A DNA stretch of 6,149 bases from CAMDBL01 sp964498125 (lineage in GTDB: Bacteria; Pseudomonadota; Alphaproteobacteria; Rhizobiales; Hyphomicrobiaceae), in contig CAZCGE010000094.1 of the NCBI GenBank assembly GCA_964498125.1, forward strand, positions 1 through 6,149, given 5' to 3'. This document shows positions 5,835 through 6,149 of this stretch, piece by piece. The number at the start of each line of letters is the position of its first letter. Within the stretch, counting starts at the first letter, position 1. The translations under genes and the position numbers were made by a program. A model generated the notes under the pieces. That model saw only the letters and a program-made list of their open reading frames with translations, did no database searches and was not told the DNA's origin.

Positions 5835-6149
5835 TACACGTCCTCAGCCATTTCGTGTGCCGGTCGTGCGACACGAACCAACGCATGTTTCTTTATCGAT
5901 CGAGCATCGAACGGCAGCCTTGATCCCAGTCAACCCGAGTATGCGAGACGCGGGAAATGGGTGTGCCGAGCGCTGTGCGAAGAACTGAGCGGGCGACGCG
6001 AGAACGCTCGCTACGATGTGGGGCTTGCCCGGCTCGGAGCTGCTGGCAAGCTCGTTTACCCCGCCGGGCGTGAGGGTGCGCGCGCTTGTCCATTCGCGTC
6101 ACCGCGACATGTTCGTACAGCGCGCTGTCGCCGCGAACGTGGATTTTGT
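5835..6149. other. Region without a supported gene: promoter of the Cys-rich gene plus two hairpins
   Basis: The left part holds the leader and FixK/FNR-like promoter of the minus-strand Cys-rich gene. Further right are two possible hairpins. AGCGGGCG (5988-5995) pairs with CGCTCGCT (6005-6012) with one G-T pair. GCTTGCC (6023-6029) pairs perfectly with GGCAAGC (6045-6051). A plus-strand frame is open from an ATG at 6016 to the window edge (MWGLPGSELLASSFTPPG...), but it lacks a ribosome binding site and I do not recognise the product. It could be the start of a gene or a chance frame. Confidence 0.4.
5920..5933 (-). promoter_or_regulatory. FixK/FNR-like box upstream of the Cys-rich gene
   Basis: TTGAT-CCCA-GTCAA on the plus strand fits TTGA-N6-TCAA exactly and the FNR consensus at 9 of 10 positions. 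With a class II arrangement on the minus strand, transcription would start near 5885. The -10 would be GATAAA (reverse complement of 5892-5897), 4 of 6 to TATAAT, leaving a leader of about 50 nt before the GTG at 5834. Box-to-start distance (85 nt) is close to that of the facing DUF6455-like gene (91 nt), which strengthens both sites. The site is palindromic, but no good -10 is seen for plus-strand transcription. Confidence 0.65.

Noticed and set aside
5509..5988. Plus-strand frame of 159 codons opposite the Cys-rich gene
   Set aside because: It has no good ribosome binding site or domain. The minus frame has a signal peptide, a Shine-Dalgarno and a promoter box, and ends exactly at the old junction.
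5893..6102. Minus-strand frame of 69 codons near the right edge
   Set aside because: The product is Arg-rich without motifs, and the frame runs through the FixK/FNR-like box and -10 of the Cys-rich gene.
6016..6149. Possible gene start (ATG at 6016) open to the window edge
   Set aside because: Only about 44 codons are visible, with no Shine-Dalgarno and an unrecognised product. It cannot be called without sequence beyond 6149.

Overview
The window looks like chromosomal DNA of a GC-rich alphaproteobacterium, most likely Bradyrhizobium/Rhodopseudomonas-like. This rests on strong G/C third-position bias, a PrtD/HlyD-type secretion pair, and two FixK/FNR-type boxes. It is an inference from sequence style, not a database result.

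Left part (1-3485): a probable plus-strand operon. It holds the 3' end of a type I secretion ABC permease/ATPase, then an HlyD-family membrane fusion protein whose start overlaps the ABC stop (ATGA), then, after 78 nt, a SAM-dependent methyltransferase with the layout of protein-lysine-methyltransferase-like enzymes (methyltransferase fold, methyltransferase regulatory domain, C-terminal winged-helix-like region). The 78-nt gap holds a 14-bp hairpin starting on the HlyD stop codon, a 16-bp near-palindrome and a good ribosome binding site. The secreted substrate and the outer-membrane channel are not in the window. The methyltransferase may modify the exported protein or a related surface protein.

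Middle and right part (3486-5834): two small cysteine-containing genes face each other. The plus-strand gene (3800-4060) is an 86-aa DUF6455-like protein. The minus-strand gene (5834-5391) is a 147-aa exported, very Cys-rich protein that I do not recognise. Each has a TTGA-N6-TCAA box about 90 nt before its start codon, so both are probably induced by low oxygen through a FixK/FNR-type regulator. A complete ISAzo13-family insertion sequence (4060-5390, 1331 bp, imperfect inverted repeats of about 33 bp, 3-bp TTA target duplication) sits exactly between them. Removing the IS and one TTA makes the two genes converge with a 4-nt overlap (TTAG) containing both stop codons. The insertion restored both stops, so neither protein is altered.

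Right edge (5835-6149): the promoter region of the Cys-rich gene, followed by sequence with two hairpins and no gene that I can support.
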